Notes: generated from the letters alone by a model not told the origin. A stretch of DNA of 64,000 nt from Desulfolutivibrio sulfodismutans DSM 3696 (GCF_013376455.1 NZ_CP045504.1:310001-374000); one strand, 5' to 3'. Shown: positions 30,251 through 39,639, numbered from the stretch's first letter. A program made the numbers and translations.

Positions 30251-32016
30251 GCAAGGAAGCCGATTCCACTTCCACCGTACAGCCGCTTTTCTGCCGGGAT
30301 CCGGACGCCGATCCGACGGGAACCCTTGCCCGCCGACTGTTTCAACTGCAGACCCTCAACGAGGCCTCCTTTGAATTGAGCCGTCTGGCCTCGGCGGATG
30401 AGATCGCGGACTCCTTTTTGTTGACGGCCATGGGCGCGCTTGGCGCGGTGCAGGGTTTCGTTCTGGTCATCAGCGCCGCCGGGAGTCGGCGGGTTCTTTC
30501 CGTCCGGGGTTTTCCCGAGGCCGAGACGGAAGGTCTGCGCGGCGATCCTGATCAAATCATGCAGACCTACTGCTCCGCCGTCAAAACGGGACAGCCTGCC
30601 CCCCCGTCGCGTCCGCATATTCTTTTCGCCGGAAGAGGCGGCGGCCCGACGCTTTTCCCCTCAGGCACCGCGATGTTGGTCAAGTGGGTCTTGGATGAGG
30701 AATGCGGTTTTGTCGGTCTTGGGGCGAAACTCAAGGATACCTACACCGGCGATGATCGCGACTTTCTCATTTCGCTGACGACCACCTTTCAGCATTTTCT
30801 GGGAAGGGCGTCGTTTGTCGAGGAAATCCAACGCCTTAACGACGACCTGCAGGCCGGAAATGCGGAATTGCAGGAGTCCCTGGCCGCCTCTCGCCGCCTG
30901 GGAACGGAACTCGACCGCCGCGTCTACCACCTGAAGTCCGTCAACGACACGGTCAATGAATTGAGCGGCCTGCTCGATTCCGGCGAGCTCATGCAGCGTT
31001 ATTTGCTGCTGGCCATGGGGGCGGTGAGCGCTGCCCGGGGATATCTGGCGCTGTTTTCGCCGCCCGGAGATCAACGGCGGCTGGTCTGCCGGGGAATGGA
31101 GGAATCGTCCCTGGCCGAGGCCAGCGGGGCACGCATCAGCCGTCTGGTGACCAGGATGCTCTTTTCGGGCGGCCGGGGGGCCGGAAGCGTCGGCCTGCGC
31201 CTGGGGTTGGCCGAGGATGCGGACATCCTGTCCCAGGCCGGGCTGCCGACGGACATGCCCGGGGTATGGTTCGTGGTGGACGACACCCGGTTCGGGTTCC
31301 TGGGACTGGGGGAGCGTCTGTCGGCCACGGCCTTCGACCCCCTGGAAGGCGACTTTCTTTTGACTGCCACCGGCGCGTTCACCATTTTTTTACGAAATGC
31401 CGGGCTCTACGAAGAAAAAAATCGTCTCATCGACACGCTGGCCTCCCAGAACCGGGAGCTTCAGGAAACCCTGGACTGCCTGACGCGTTCCCGGCAGGAG
31501 GTCGATGTTCTCAAGGCGGCCAAGCAGCGGATCACGGAGCTTGTTCGTTGCGAGATGGACCGGGTGGGACGGGTGTCGGTCATGGATTTCGTGCTCATCC
31601 TGTGCGTGTCGCTGGCCATCGGCATCCTGTTCAATTCCGCCAATCCAAGCGGCGTCAGCCTGTGGCCTGCCGGTTGGAGCCGACCCGCCATCCAGGCAGT
31701 GGATCCCTCCCTGGCCCGGTCCCGGCTGGAGCAGGGCGGAATGATCATCGTGGACGCCAGACCCCGGGAGTTTTTCGAGCAAAAACACATCCCTGGGGCG
31801 GTGAACCTTCCCCTGTCCCTGTTCGACTTCGTGTACGGCATGGAGATGGCCGACCTGGATCCCGCCAGGGAGGTTGTGGTGTATGGGGGCAACATCAGCC
31901 GCCGCTATGACGATGACGTGGCCGCACTGTTGATCGAACGGGGGCACGAGGACGTGAAACTGTTGTCCGGCGGCCTCGACGCCTGGGAAAAACGCGGATT
32001 CCCGGTTACGCCATGA
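30247..32016 (+). CDS. GAF-like sensor membrane protein with degenerate C-terminal rhodanese domain
   Basis: A 589-residue protein. Two similar GAF-like halves (about residues 30-180 and 235-395) are each followed by helical coiled segments (EIQRLNDDLQAGNAELQE and LIDTLASQNRELQE). A single TM helix lies near 447-465, followed by a rhodanese fold (about 488-589). By the positive-inside rule the rhodanese would face the periplasm. Its active-site loop reads VVYGGNISRRYDD, so the catalytic Cys is Gly and sulfurtransfer is unlikely. ATG 30247 overlaps the upstream stop (ATGA), and the 3' end overlaps the MauE/DoxX gene. I know no named family with this exact order. Confidence 0.72.
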   Translation: MSKEADSTSTVQPLFCRDPDADPTGTLARRLFQLQTLNEASFELSRLASADEIADSFLLTAMGALGAVQGFVLVISAAGSRRVLSVRGFPEAETEGLRGDPDQIMQTYCSAVKTGQPAPPSRPHILFAGRGGGPTLFPSGTAMLVKWVLDEECGFVGLGAKLKDTYTGDDRDFLISLTTTFQHFLGRASFVEEIQRLNDDLQAGNAELQESLAASRRLGTELDRRVYHLKSVNDTVNELSGLLDSGELMQRYLLLAMGAVSAARGYLALFSPPGDQRRLVCRGMEESSLAEASGARISRLVTRMLFSGGRGAGSVGLRLGLAEDADILSQAGLPTDMPGVWFVVDDTRFGFLGLGERLSATAFDPLEGDFLLTATGAFTIFLRNAGLYEEKNRLIDTLASQNRELQETLDCLTRSRQEVDVLKAAKQRITELVRCEMDRVGRVSVMDFVLILCVSLAIGILFNSANPSGVSLWPAGWSRPAIQAVDPSLARSRLEQGGMIIVDARPREFFEQKHIPGAVNLPLSLFDFVYGMEMADLDPAREVVVYGGNISRRYDDDVAALLIERGHEDVKLLSGGLDAWEKRGFPVTP

Positions 32017-32492
32017 GCGCATTTGACAGACAATACCTGTGCCGCCTGCATGCCTGGCTGGCCCTGGCCTTCCGGCTCTACATCGGAGGCCTGTTCATCT
32101 ATGCCAGCATCTACAAGATCAATTATCCCGCCGAGTTTGCCGAAACCATCGCCTCCTACCAGGTGGTGCCCTATTTCCTGGTCAATATCACGGCCGTGGT
32201 TCTGCCCTGGATCGAGCTCATTACCGGAACCCTGCTCCTGGCCGGGATTCGGCCCCGGGCCGCCACGGCCATCCTGGGCGGACTGCTGGTCCTTTTTACC
32301 CTGGCCATCGCCTGGGTGCTTTTCCAAGGCGTGCCCATCGGATGCGGCTGCTTTCACACCATTGAGGATCCCATCTCCTGGAAGACCCTGGTCCGGGATC
32401 TGGGCTGGCTGGCCATGACCGCGTACATCTTCGCCTATGACCGGCTTTTTCACCTCGAAGAACAGTTCATGATGAAAATCAAGGAATTGTAA
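32013..32492 (+). CDS. MauE/DoxX-family membrane protein
   Basis: A 159-residue protein with four membrane helices (about residues 15-35, 55-76, 82-104 and 125-142) and the motif GVPIGCGCFH typical of MauE/DoxX-like redox partners. Relatives help form or transfer disulfides with thioredoxin-like proteins such as TlpA/MauD. The two adjacent thioredoxin-like genes fit that. It overlaps genes on both sides (ATGA upstream, TAATG downstream), so it is translationally coupled in the operon. Confidence 0.84.
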   Translation: MSAFDRQYLCRLHAWLALAFRLYIGGLFIYASIYKINYPAEFAETIASYQVVPYFLVNITAVVLPWIELITGTLLLAGIRPRAATAILGGLLVLFTLAIAWVLFQGVPIGCGCFHTIEDPISWKTLVRDLGWLAMTAYIFAYDRLFHLEEQFMMKIKEL

Positions 32493-32818
32493 TGCGATCT
32501 TTCCCTGTGCCGTGGGTCGTGCTCCTGGTTCTCGTGATGGTCGCCTGTGGCCGCTCTTCGCCCGTATCCGGGCACTATGAGGCCTCCTACGGGGAGAGCG
32601 GCCGCGACAAAACCATTGTCTTGGAATTGCGCGAGGGGGGCCAGGGCTCCTGGACGGCGGACGGGGAGAGCATTGCCTTCAAGTGGGACGTGCGGGACGG
32701 GGAGGTTCTGTTGCACACCAAGGCCGGGGGGATCATTCGCGCCGTGGTCCGGGGCGAGGCGTTGACCACGGATCTGCCGGGGGTGGGAAAGCTGGTTTTT
32801 CGCCGTCAGGGGGCATGA
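32492..32818 (+). CDS. Small lipoprotein ending the sensory/redox operon
   Basis: A 108-residue protein with a lipoprotein signal (lipobox VMVAC, Cys19) and a small beta-rich domain rich in Gly, Arg and Glu. No family is recognised. The start shares the A of the upstream TAA stop. The 3' end faces the minus-strand TlpA gene across 22 bases, so this closes the seven-gene operon. Confidence 0.75.
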   Translation: MRSFPVPWVVLLVLVMVACGRSSPVSGHYEASYGESGRDKTIVLELREGGQGSWTADGESIAFKWDVRDGEVLLHTKAGGIIRAVVRGEALTTDLPGVGKLVFRRQGA

Positions 32819-32840
32819 CATCGGCCCATTCGCGGTGTTG

Positions 32841-33398
32841 CTACGGCTCTCGCGGGGTCAGGAAATTGTCAAAGATGGTTCGCAGTTCCTCTTCGCTGTG
32901 CGCCCCTTGCAGCCGATCCACCACCCGCCCGTTTTGAATAAATACCAGCATGGGGATGGGGTTTAAGCCGTAGCGCTCAACACCGGCCTCCCCGACCCAG
33001 TAGACCGGAAATTCCACGCCGAACCTGTTCACCATGGGCTGCATGGCCTGCGCCCCGGCAAAATCCACGCTCACCCCGTACAGCGCCAGACCCTGGCCGT
33101 GGTAGTGTTTGTGGAGCTTGACCAAATGGGGCAATTCCGCTTTGCACGGGCCGCACCAGGAGGCCATGGCCACCAGTACGCCGCGTTCCGTCTGGGCGAT
33201 GAGCGTGTCCAGGTCGCGTAAGGGTACAGGGGTCACGATGGACGGCGGCCCGGCAGAGGCAGGCGGGGCGGCGACGAGGATGGCCCACGCAAGGCCGTAG
33301 AAGACAAGCGTCGCCGCCACGGCCCGGAAATGGGCCACGGCGTGGCGCCAGTCGTCGTAACGAGACAGGGATGGAATCATGGACGTGTTTTCGTCCAT
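32841..33398 (-). CDS. TlpA-like membrane-anchored thioredoxin
   Basis: A 185-residue protein with one N-terminal hydrophobic helix (about residues 27-50) and a thioredoxin fold. The redox site is ASWCGPCKAELPHL, with NPIPMLVFIQNG (cis-Pro region) and a C-terminal helix. It likely acts in the periplasm as a thiol-disulfide reductase. ATG 33398 is the working start; ATG 33380 also fits. The frame further upstream is non-coding in character. It converges with the redox operon and may serve the same MauE/DoxX pathway. Confidence 0.85.
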   Translation of the reverse strand: MDENTSMIPSLSRYDDWRHAVAHFRAVAATLVFYGLAWAILVAAPPASAGPPSIVTPVPLRDLDTLIAQTERGVLVAMASWCGPCKAELPHLVKLHKHYHGQGLALYGVSVDFAGAQAMQPMVNRFGVEFPVYWVGEAGVERYGLNPIPMLVFIQNGRVVDRLQGAHSEEELRTIFDNFLTPREP

Positions 33399-33743
33399 CG
33401 GGGGTTGGTCATTGGCTCGAACTCGTTGGCGTTCCCCATTTCCGCCGACCAAAACGACCGGACGGCATTCGTAAACGGTCCATATTATATCATACCATTC
33501 TCCCTCGGCATGGGCAACGAAGAACACCGGTGCATGGGGACGCCGCTGGCGGTAACATTTGGGGGGAGCGGCCCCGGCGCGGGACACAGCGGTTTCCTTC
33601 ACGGGGGGACAGCTTTTATTTTCAATATGTTGGCCCTTGGTTGTGAAAGAATGCAACCTCTTGTAGGATCACAGGGCGTCGGAGCGGCAGCCTCGCCCAG
33701 CGCCGACGTTTTTTATGGGAGGGCGTGGGCCGTTTTTCCCGTC

Positions 33744-34049
33744 ATGAAAATGAAAACATCACGCGGCATCCTGGGCGACATGTGCCTGTGGGTTTCCATC
33801 CTGGTCATTTACGGTCTTTTGGGATACAGGATATACGTCAGGTATTCCGAAGGGATCTGGCTGGACTGGACCGTGGGCAACGCTCTCCCCGATTCCATGG
33901 TCATGACCGTCATCGGCATGCGGCCGTCGATCCTCAAAACCATGGTGATCTGGCTTTTGTCCCAGGATGTTCTTTTGTACATGCTGCCGTTTCCGATCAT
34001 TCTGGCCGTGTTGGACCGCTGGCCGGGAGGGGATGACCGGGATGCATGA
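33744..34049 (+). CDS. Small membrane protein of unknown function
   Basis: A 101-residue protein with two predicted membrane segments (about residues 12-30 and 69-92) and no recognised motif. ATG 33744 is the first good start; the open frame upstream looks non-coding. The 345 bases between it and the divergent TlpA gene contain no gene I can support. The ribosome-binding site is weak, so the start could be wrong. Confidence 0.5.
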   Translation: MKMKTSRGILGDMCLWVSILVIYGLLGYRIYVRYSEGIWLDWTVGNALPDSMVMTVIGMRPSILKTMVIWLLSQDVLLYMLPFPIILAVLDRWPGGDDRDA

Positions 34050-34125
34050 CTCACGGTGAGGCCGTGCGGTTTTGGCCGGAAGGTGCGTTTTGGTTTGGAG
34101 AGAGCAGGGATCAAGAGGTGTAGCC

Positions 34126-34464
34126 GTGATTCGATTTTTTTTTGCGGTTGTTCTGGCTGTCGTGGGCATTTTGCATGGTAGTTTTGGTCTTGCCGGGGAA
34201 AAGATCGAGACGGCGGTCATTCCGATAACCGTTTTCCTGGATCAAGGCAGTCGGGCCTTTTGCGCCGAGGTGCGGTCGACGCCGGGAGATCGGATGTTTG
34301 TGGTGTGCGACGACGCCACGAGCAAAAAGGTGATGGAAGAGCTTTTTGCCTTGGGAAAAAAGGGGGAGGCCTGCACCGTGGTCGGCGAGGTCGTCGGCCG
34401 TGCCGGAGATATCGACCGCCTGGTGGTCAGCCAACTCCGCCCAGCGGCCAAGGGAAATCCCTAA
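34126..34464 (+). CDS. Small secreted protein
   Basis: A 112-residue protein starting at GTG 34126, which has an AAGAGGTG site. A clear signal peptide (about residues 3-23, ending SFGLAG) is followed by a small alpha/beta domain with two Cys (FCAE and VVCDD) and one more before a C-terminal VVGEVV strand. No family is recognised. It is probably periplasmic. Confidence 0.65.
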   Translation: MIRFFFAVVLAVVGILHGSFGLAGEKIETAVIPITVFLDQGSRAFCAEVRSTPGDRMFVVCDDATSKKVMEELFALGKKGEACTVVGEVVGRAGDIDRLVVSQLRPAAKGNP

Positions 34465-34812
34465 CGTCGCGTTCCCTTTATGATGCGATAAATCTAGAAA
34501 AAGTCATTATTTCAAGTTGTTATAAAAAATTTGCCTGCGCCGTTTCGAGTATACGAGACGAGACTCCTCCCGGGCCAAGCGTGGGGCGTCGTGCCTGGGG
34601 AGCCTAGAGCGTCCGGGGCGCCCGGAGTGGATGCCGCGTCCGCCTTGTCCCCGCGTTTTTTCGTTGTCGCCCGGGATGGACGGCAATGAGCCGCCTGCCG
34701 GGTGATGGGCGCCGACACGGCCGATGGAGGCGTGTGGTGGGCTCATCCGGTGTTCCCGGCCATCCCCCGGGGAGCGCCCGCCGGAGGAAAACTGCGCCAA
34801 ATGGAGGTGCGT
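34465..34812. other. Intergenic stretch with an AT-rich promoter-like patch
   Basis: About 350 bases. The first 80 are AT-rich (34485-34540), suggesting a promoter for the small genes that follow. The rest is GC-rich without a supported gene. A short plus-strand frame starting at 34702 merely leads into the 34813 gene. Confidence 0.4.
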
Positions 34813-35091
34813 ATGGATTCCATGAAGGCCGTTTTGCCGGACATGATCAACGCCCGGGTGGAAGATCTTTACAATGCACAGCTTTCCGATGAAGAAGTCC
34901 TGGCCCACATGGCGGACATGCAACGCAAAGCCGAGCATCTGCTGGAGCTTGCCTCCGAGGAAAACCGGGAATCGGCGGCGCTTGTGCTGCAGGAACTGAT
35001 CGAATTGTCGCATCGCGTCCGGCGAAGCTATGTGGACATGTCGTACCGCCAGGGACTGCGCGACGGCTTCCAACTGCAGACAGACCTGTAA
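34813..35091 (+). CDS. Small helical protein, unknown function
   Basis: A 92-residue, charged, entirely helical protein (VEDLYNAQLSDEEVLAHMADM and following helices) without signal or membrane segment. ATG 34813 has a GGAGGTGCGT site, which decides the start over longer options. No family is recognised. It is followed by another small helical protein, and the two may be partners. Confidence 0.6.
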   Translation: MDSMKAVLPDMINARVEDLYNAQLSDEEVLAHMADMQRKAEHLLELASEENRESAALVLQELIELSHRVRRSYVDMSYRQGLRDGFQLQTDL

Positions 35092-35175
35092 GCCGCGTGT
35101 CGCCCCGTCGGCACGGGATAGGGCGCATGAAATTTCAACCGGAGGGAGGCCCGTCCTCCCCGTTTCGAGAGAGCT

Positions 35176-35379
35176 ATGGCCGCCAAGGATCTCCAAGAGG
35201 TCGAGCATTGCGTCTATATGATCGATCTGGTCATTCGGGAAATCGTCAACTCCCCGAAGATCGCGGATAAACAGTACGCCATGGACAAGATCGTGGACAG
35301 TTTTCGGGATATCTTGCGCCATGAAGGATATTCCGTCACCTCCCCGGGCCTGAAGAAAAAACTCGTCTATCATGAGTGA
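35176..35379 (+). CDS. Small helical protein, unknown function
   Basis: A 67-residue soluble helical protein (HCVYMIDLVIREIVNSPK...YAMDKIVDSFRDILRHEGY). The start codon follows a GAGAGCT sequence. Nothing in it is diagnostic. Its stop lies inside the longest frame of the acyltransferase gene, so the genes are close or overlapping and probably co-transcribed. Confidence 0.6.
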   Translation: MAAKDLQEVEHCVYMIDLVIREIVNSPKIADKQYAMDKIVDSFRDILRHEGYSVTSPGLKKKLVYHE

Positions 35380-35473
35380 CTGCGACGGGAGCCCGCCACG
35401 CGCCCCGGCTTCCGGCTCCACGATTCGGCCTTTCCCCATCCCTGATCCCAATTCCTCCAAAGGAGTACACCGT

Positions 35474-36568
35474 TTGAACACGGCACGACAGACTTCCTGG
35501 GCCCTCGGACCGGCCCTCGATCCCATTGACGGGGACGTTTCCAAACGCATCGACGTGTTGCGCCTGATCCTCATCGCCCTGGTCGTCATCGGGCATGGCT
35601 ACCGCGTCCTCTCCGCCCTGGTTCCCGACCAAAGTCCAGGCATGCGCATAGTCATGGACATCTTCAACAACAACGTCACCCATGCCGCCATACCGCTGTT
35701 TTTCGGCATCTCCGGCTATCTGTTTATGCGGAAGTTCGATCTTTCCATGGACGCCTATGTCTCCATGTGTCGCAAAAAACTCTTTTCCATACTGGTTCCC
35801 TACATCCTTTTCAATCTGATCTGGGTCTTGTGGCTGTATTTTGTGGGCAGCATCGAGATGTTCGGCTCCAAGACCTTTTTATTGCAAGAGGGGATTGTCA
35901 CCAAGCTGTTGGGGATCGGCACGGTTCCGGTCAACTATCCCCTCTGGTTTTTGCGGGATCTCTTGATCGTGTTCATCCTAAGTCCCATTCTGCTGGTTTT
36001 TTACAAGGAAGCCCCCCTGATTGGGGTGGTCACCTTTTTTTCCCTGTGGGTGCTCCTGGCGCCGGAGACCTCCTATTCGCTTATTGGGAATATGTTTGCG
36101 TTCTACGCCGGTGGGCTCGTGTCCCGGTATAACGTCAACCTGCGTGATTCCGGCCCCCTGGACAAATATGTCTTCCCGGGATTTCTGGCATCAACGGTGA
36201 TTCTCATTTTTCATGCGGAACTCGGCATGAAGCATGATATCTATATGCTGCTTTTTAAATGCAACATGCTTTTCGGGGTGGTCTTTTTTTGGTGCCTTTC
36301 CAGGTATTCCTTTATGAAGAACAGCAAGTTCCTGCATATCGGGGCTACCTACAGTTTTTTCATTTATCTGACGCACGAGCCGACCCTCTCCTGGTTTCAG
36401 ACGAATATCCTGTCCGTCTACCAGCCGCACGGCAGCCTATCCCAAATCGTCTATTTTTTTGGGTCCGGCATCGCGACCATGCTGCTGCTGGGAAGCATCG
36501 GGGCCATTCTGTCCCGCATCATACCCGGGACGTATGCCGTGGCCACGGGAGCCCGGAGGCGGCGCTGA
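35474..36568 (+). CDS. Acyltransferase family 3 membrane protein
   Basis: A 364-residue (from TTG) integral membrane protein with about ten hydrophobic segments. It starts with the family pattern SKRIDVLRLILIALVVIGHGYRVL, whose His is the presumed catalytic residue of Acyl_transf_3 enzymes. Later signs are FFGISGYLFMRK and FIYLTHEPTLSW. Such enzymes O-acylate surface glycans or lipids. TTG 35474 has a strong AAAGGAG site. ATG 35372 would add a proline-rich 34-residue leader with no ribosome-binding site. The substrate cannot be inferred from the neighbours. Confidence 0.85.
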   Translation: MNTARQTSWALGPALDPIDGDVSKRIDVLRLILIALVVIGHGYRVLSALVPDQSPGMRIVMDIFNNNVTHAAIPLFFGISGYLFMRKFDLSMDAYVSMCRKKLFSILVPYILFNLIWVLWLYFVGSIEMFGSKTFLLQEGIVTKLLGIGTVPVNYPLWFLRDLLIVFILSPILLVFYKEAPLIGVVTFFSLWVLLAPETSYSLIGNMFAFYAGGLVSRYNVNLRDSGPLDKYVFPGFLASTVILIFHAELGMKHDIYMLLFKCNMLFGVVFFWCLSRYSFMKNSKFLHIGATYSFFIYLTHEPTLSWFQTNILSVYQPHGSLSQIVYFFGSGIATMLLLGSIGAILSRIIPGTYAVATGARRRR

Positions 36569-37044
36569 CAGGAAACCCCGGGGAGGTCCGTCGCTGTGGG
36601 CGTCCCTTCACGGCCGCGAGACGTTCGTTTTGTAATAAAGAGGGAGTGGCTATCGTCTTTTTGTTGGAATTCGTGTATGCGAATTTCATGCGGCATGGGC
36701 CGTGCCCAGGCCACGGGGGAAGGAGCTGGCGGTAGGGCGGCCACGGTGTCGACAGCCGCCGGGGAGAAGGGGAAGGCTGCGGGAGAGGGGTTTTCCAGTA
36801 AAATGATTCCGATTTTTCCGCAAGAATGCGCCTGATGGCCTGTTTTTCGCCCCGGTGACAAAAAACATGCATTTATGTTTCGCCGCTTTGTCCTGACCTC
36901 GCGCCTTGCCCGGGCGGCGGGGCGTCGGAGGCTGGCTGGACGGCATGATTCATGCTGTCATACATTTCTCGGGAGGGTCTGACTGCGCGAGTCATTCATC
37001 TGATGAAGGCCGCCCCCCGGAGACCCTTTTTTAAGGACGATGAC
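36569..37044. other. Intergenic stretch without supported gene
   Basis: About 475 bases between the acyltransferase and the receiver protein. A 79-codon frame at 36596 has a Gly/Ala-rich, non-protein-like composition and no ribosome-binding site. An AT-rich patch at 36630-36690 could be promoter DNA. No RNA structure or repeat was recognised. Confidence 0.4.
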
Positions 37045-37458
37045 ATGTTGACCTCTGTGGCGAGTTCCGAACAATGCTGTATCCGGAATCTTCGCATTCT
37101 CGTGGTGGAGGATGATCCCAACCACCGCAAGCTGGCCCGTCAGGTTTTGGAGGACAATGGGCATGAGGTGCTTTCCGCCGATGACGGCGAGGAGGCCTTG
37201 GCCCTTTTGCTCATCCACGACTTCGACGTGGTGATCTTGGATATGCGCATGCCCGGCATGGACGGGCGGGAATTCATCCGCCGGGTTCGCACCTGTGGCC
37301 GGGAATTTGCCGACATCCCCATCATCGTCATGACCGGTTACGGCATCAGCCAGCACCGGGAGCTTTTTCAGCGCTACCACATCCGCGACTATCTGGACAA
37401 ACCCTACGACTGCGACAATCTCCTGGACCGGGTGGGAAATTACCAGGCCCGGGCCTGA
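37045..37458 (+). CDS. Single-domain response regulator (receiver only)
   Basis: A 137-residue CheY-like receiver. Residues 18-22 read VVEDD, the phospho-Asp lies in VVILDMRMPGMDG, Thr is in IIVMTGYG and Lys in YLDKPYD. No output domain is present, so it must act through a partner. ATG 37045 has an AAGGACG site; ATG 37003 would extend it by 14 residues. No kinase is adjacent. Confidence 0.85.
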   Translation: MLTSVASSEQCCIRNLRILVVEDDPNHRKLARQVLEDNGHEVLSADDGEEALALLLIHDFDVVILDMRMPGMDGREFIRRVRTCGREFADIPIIVMTGYGISQHRELFQRYHIRDYLDKPYDCDNLLDRVGNYQARA

Positions 37459-37697
37459 TGGGCCGTCCTGGCTGCACCCCCCGCCAAGCCGTCCGTCACT
37501 CATATTTCCTATGAAATAGCTCTGATTTTTTCGTCAGGAGGCCGTTCGGCCAGGGGCGCGGCATGCTGGGGCCCGAACCCCGCGCGTCGTGGGCAGGGCG
37601 TATGGACTTTGCCTGCGAAGTTCCGTAAACATTTCAGTTTGCGCGCCGGACGGTAGAGATCGCCCCGGCGGGACATGGAGAGCCAGCGAGGACGCAC

Positions 37698-38465
37698 ATG
37701 CTCATCATCGAAGACCTGCACGTGAAGATCGGCGAACGCGAGGTGCTCAAGGGCATCAACCTGGAAATCGCCGACAACGAGACCTTCATTTTGTTCGGCC
37801 CCAACGGGTCCGGAAAAACCACCCTGCTCATGACGCTCATGGGCTTTGGCAACTACGAGATCACCAAGGGGCGCATCCTGTTTCGCGACCAGGACATCAC
37901 CCACGCCGCCATTTATGACCGGGCCAAGCTGGGCATCGGCATGTCCTTCCAGCGGCCGCCCACCATCCACGGCTTGAAAACCCGCCATCTGGTGTCCATG
38001 TGCGGCCAGGGCCGCGAGGTTCCGGTGGAGGATCTGGCCCGGCGGGTGAACATGGAGACCTTCCTGGACCGGGACATCAATTCCGGGTTCTCCGGCGGCG
38101 AGATCAAGCGTTCGGAGCTGTTGCAGCTTATGGCCCAACAGCCGCACCTGCTGCTCTTCGACGAGCCGGAATCGGGCGTGGATCTGGAGAACATGAAGCT
38201 CATCGGCACCACCGTGCGCGAGCTTTTGACCGGCGCGGCCGCTCCCCAGCCGGACAAAAGCATGAAGGAGCTCAAGGAACTCAAGGCCCGCCGCCGCACC
38301 TCGGGGTTGATCATCACCCATACCGGCTACATCCTGGAATACATCAACGCCGACCGGGGCCAGGTGCTCTACGACGGCCACCTGTGCTGCGAGGCCAATC
38401 CCCGGGACATCCTGGACCACATCAGCAAGTACGGCTACCAGGAATGCGTGCGCTGCCTGAAATAA
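37698..38465 (+). CDS. sufC: SufC-like Fe-S assembly ATPase
   Basis: A 255-residue ABC-type ATPase that energises Fe-S cluster scaffold SufB. Walker A GPNGSGKTTLLMTL (about residues 35-48), an FSGGEIKRSELLQLM signature, Walker B LLLFDEPESGVD and a later His (ITHTG) are present. It lies 16 bases before sufB. Only C and B are present, the minimal ancestral arrangement seen in anaerobes and archaea; sufS, sufU and sufD are not in the window. Confidence 0.93.
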   Translation: MLIIEDLHVKIGEREVLKGINLEIADNETFILFGPNGSGKTTLLMTLMGFGNYEITKGRILFRDQDITHAAIYDRAKLGIGMSFQRPPTIHGLKTRHLVSMCGQGREVPVEDLARRVNMETFLDRDINSGFSGGEIKRSELLQLMAQQPHLLLFDEPESGVDLENMKLIGTTVRELLTGAAAPQPDKSMKELKELKARRRTSGLIITHTGYILEYINADRGQVLYDGHLCCEANPRDILDHISKYGYQECVRCLK

Positions 38466-38481
38466 GACGCGGAGTCCGATC

Positions 38482-39639
38482 ATGAAAGACATCAATCTCG
38501 ACGCCTTCACCTTCAGCGGCATGAACCGGGGGGAGATTCCCGATCTGACCTCCCTGGACGCCGCCGACAAGACCGAGATGCTCATGTCCGGCGTGGATGT
38601 GAGCGGCAAGGGCCGCAGCGGCACCTACCTCCAGATCGACCACGGCAAGGTGCATTGCCGGGCCTCCCAGCCCGGGGTGGAGATCCTGGACATCAAGGAG
38701 GCCCTGGCCAAGTACGACGGCCTGCCGGACTACTTCTGGACCCAGGTGGACAAGGACAAGGACGAATACACCCGGGCCGCAGCCGAGAACCTGCACGGCG
38801 GCTATTTCATCCGCACCGAGAAAGGGGCCAAGATCGCCGATCCGGTCCAGTCCTGTCTGTTCCTCAAAAGCGACATGGTGGGCCAAAACGTCCACAACGT
38901 GGTCATCGTGGAGGAGGACTCGGAACTGCACATCATCACCGGCTGTTCCGTGGCCCACGGCTCCAAGGGCGCGGCGCACCTGGGCATCTCCGAATTTTTC
39001 GTGAAAAAAAACGCCAAGCTGACCTTCACCATGATCCACAACTGGGCCGAGACCACGGTGGTCAGGCCGCGCACCGGCGGCATTGTGGAAGAGGGCGGCG
39101 TTTTTCTCAACAACTACGTGCTGTTAAAGCCTGTTCACGATCTGCAAAGCTACCCCGCCATCACCCTGGCCGGACGCGGGGCCGTGGCCCGCTTCAACTC
39201 GGTCATCGTGGCCCCGACGGGCTCCAAGGTGGATTCGGGCAGCAAGATCCTCTTAAACGCCCCCGATACCCGGGGCGAGATCATCTCCCGGACCATCGCC
39301 TCCGGCGGGACCATCATCGCCCGGGGCTACATCGGCGGGCACAGCGTCCCGGCCCGGGGCCATCTGGAGTGCAAGGGGCTGATCCTGGGCGGCGGGATCA
39401 TCCACGCCATTCCCGAGCTTTTGGGCGCACGCGACGGCGTGGAGTTGTCCCACGAGGCCGCCGTGGGCAAGATCGCCCAGGAGGAAATCGAATACCTCAT
39501 GGCCCGGGGCATGGACGAGGAGGAGGCCACCTCCACCATCGTGCGGGGATTCCTCAATGTGGACATCATGGGCCTGCCTGCGGAACTCAAGGAGGTCATC
39601 GACCGGACCATCCAGGAGACCGAGAAGGACATGTTCTAG
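38482..39639 (+). CDS. sufB: SufB/SufD-family Fe-S scaffold protein
   Basis: A 385-residue SufB/D core protein with the right-handed beta-helix typical of the family (VVIVEEDSELHIITGCSV; later GRGAVARFNSVIVAPTGSKV). The conserved C-terminal helical region is SHEAAVGKIAQEEIEYLMARGMDEEEA. It is shorter than E. coli SufB (495) and matches the single-scaffold SufBC type. It likely receives sulfur and iron and works with SufC. A bidirectional hairpin terminator follows. Confidence 0.92.
   Translation: MKDINLDAFTFSGMNRGEIPDLTSLDAADKTEMLMSGVDVSGKGRSGTYLQIDHGKVHCRASQPGVEILDIKEALAKYDGLPDYFWTQVDKDKDEYTRAAAENLHGGYFIRTEKGAKIADPVQSCLFLKSDMVGQNVHNVVIVEEDSELHIITGCSVAHGSKGAAHLGISEFFVKKNAKLTFTMIHNWAETTVVRPRTGGIVEEGGVFLNNYVLLKPVHDLQSYPAITLAGRGAVARFNSVIVAPTGSKVDSGSKILLNAPDTRGEIISRTIASGGTIIARGYIGGHSVPARGHLECKGLILGGGIIHAIPELLGARDGVELSHEAAVGKIAQEEIEYLMARGMDEEEATSTIVRGFLNVDIMGLPAELKEVIDRTIQETEKDMF

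Noticed and set aside
36596-36835. 79-codon ORF between the acyltransferase and the receiver gene
   Set aside because: Poor composition, no ribosome-binding site and no homology recognised.
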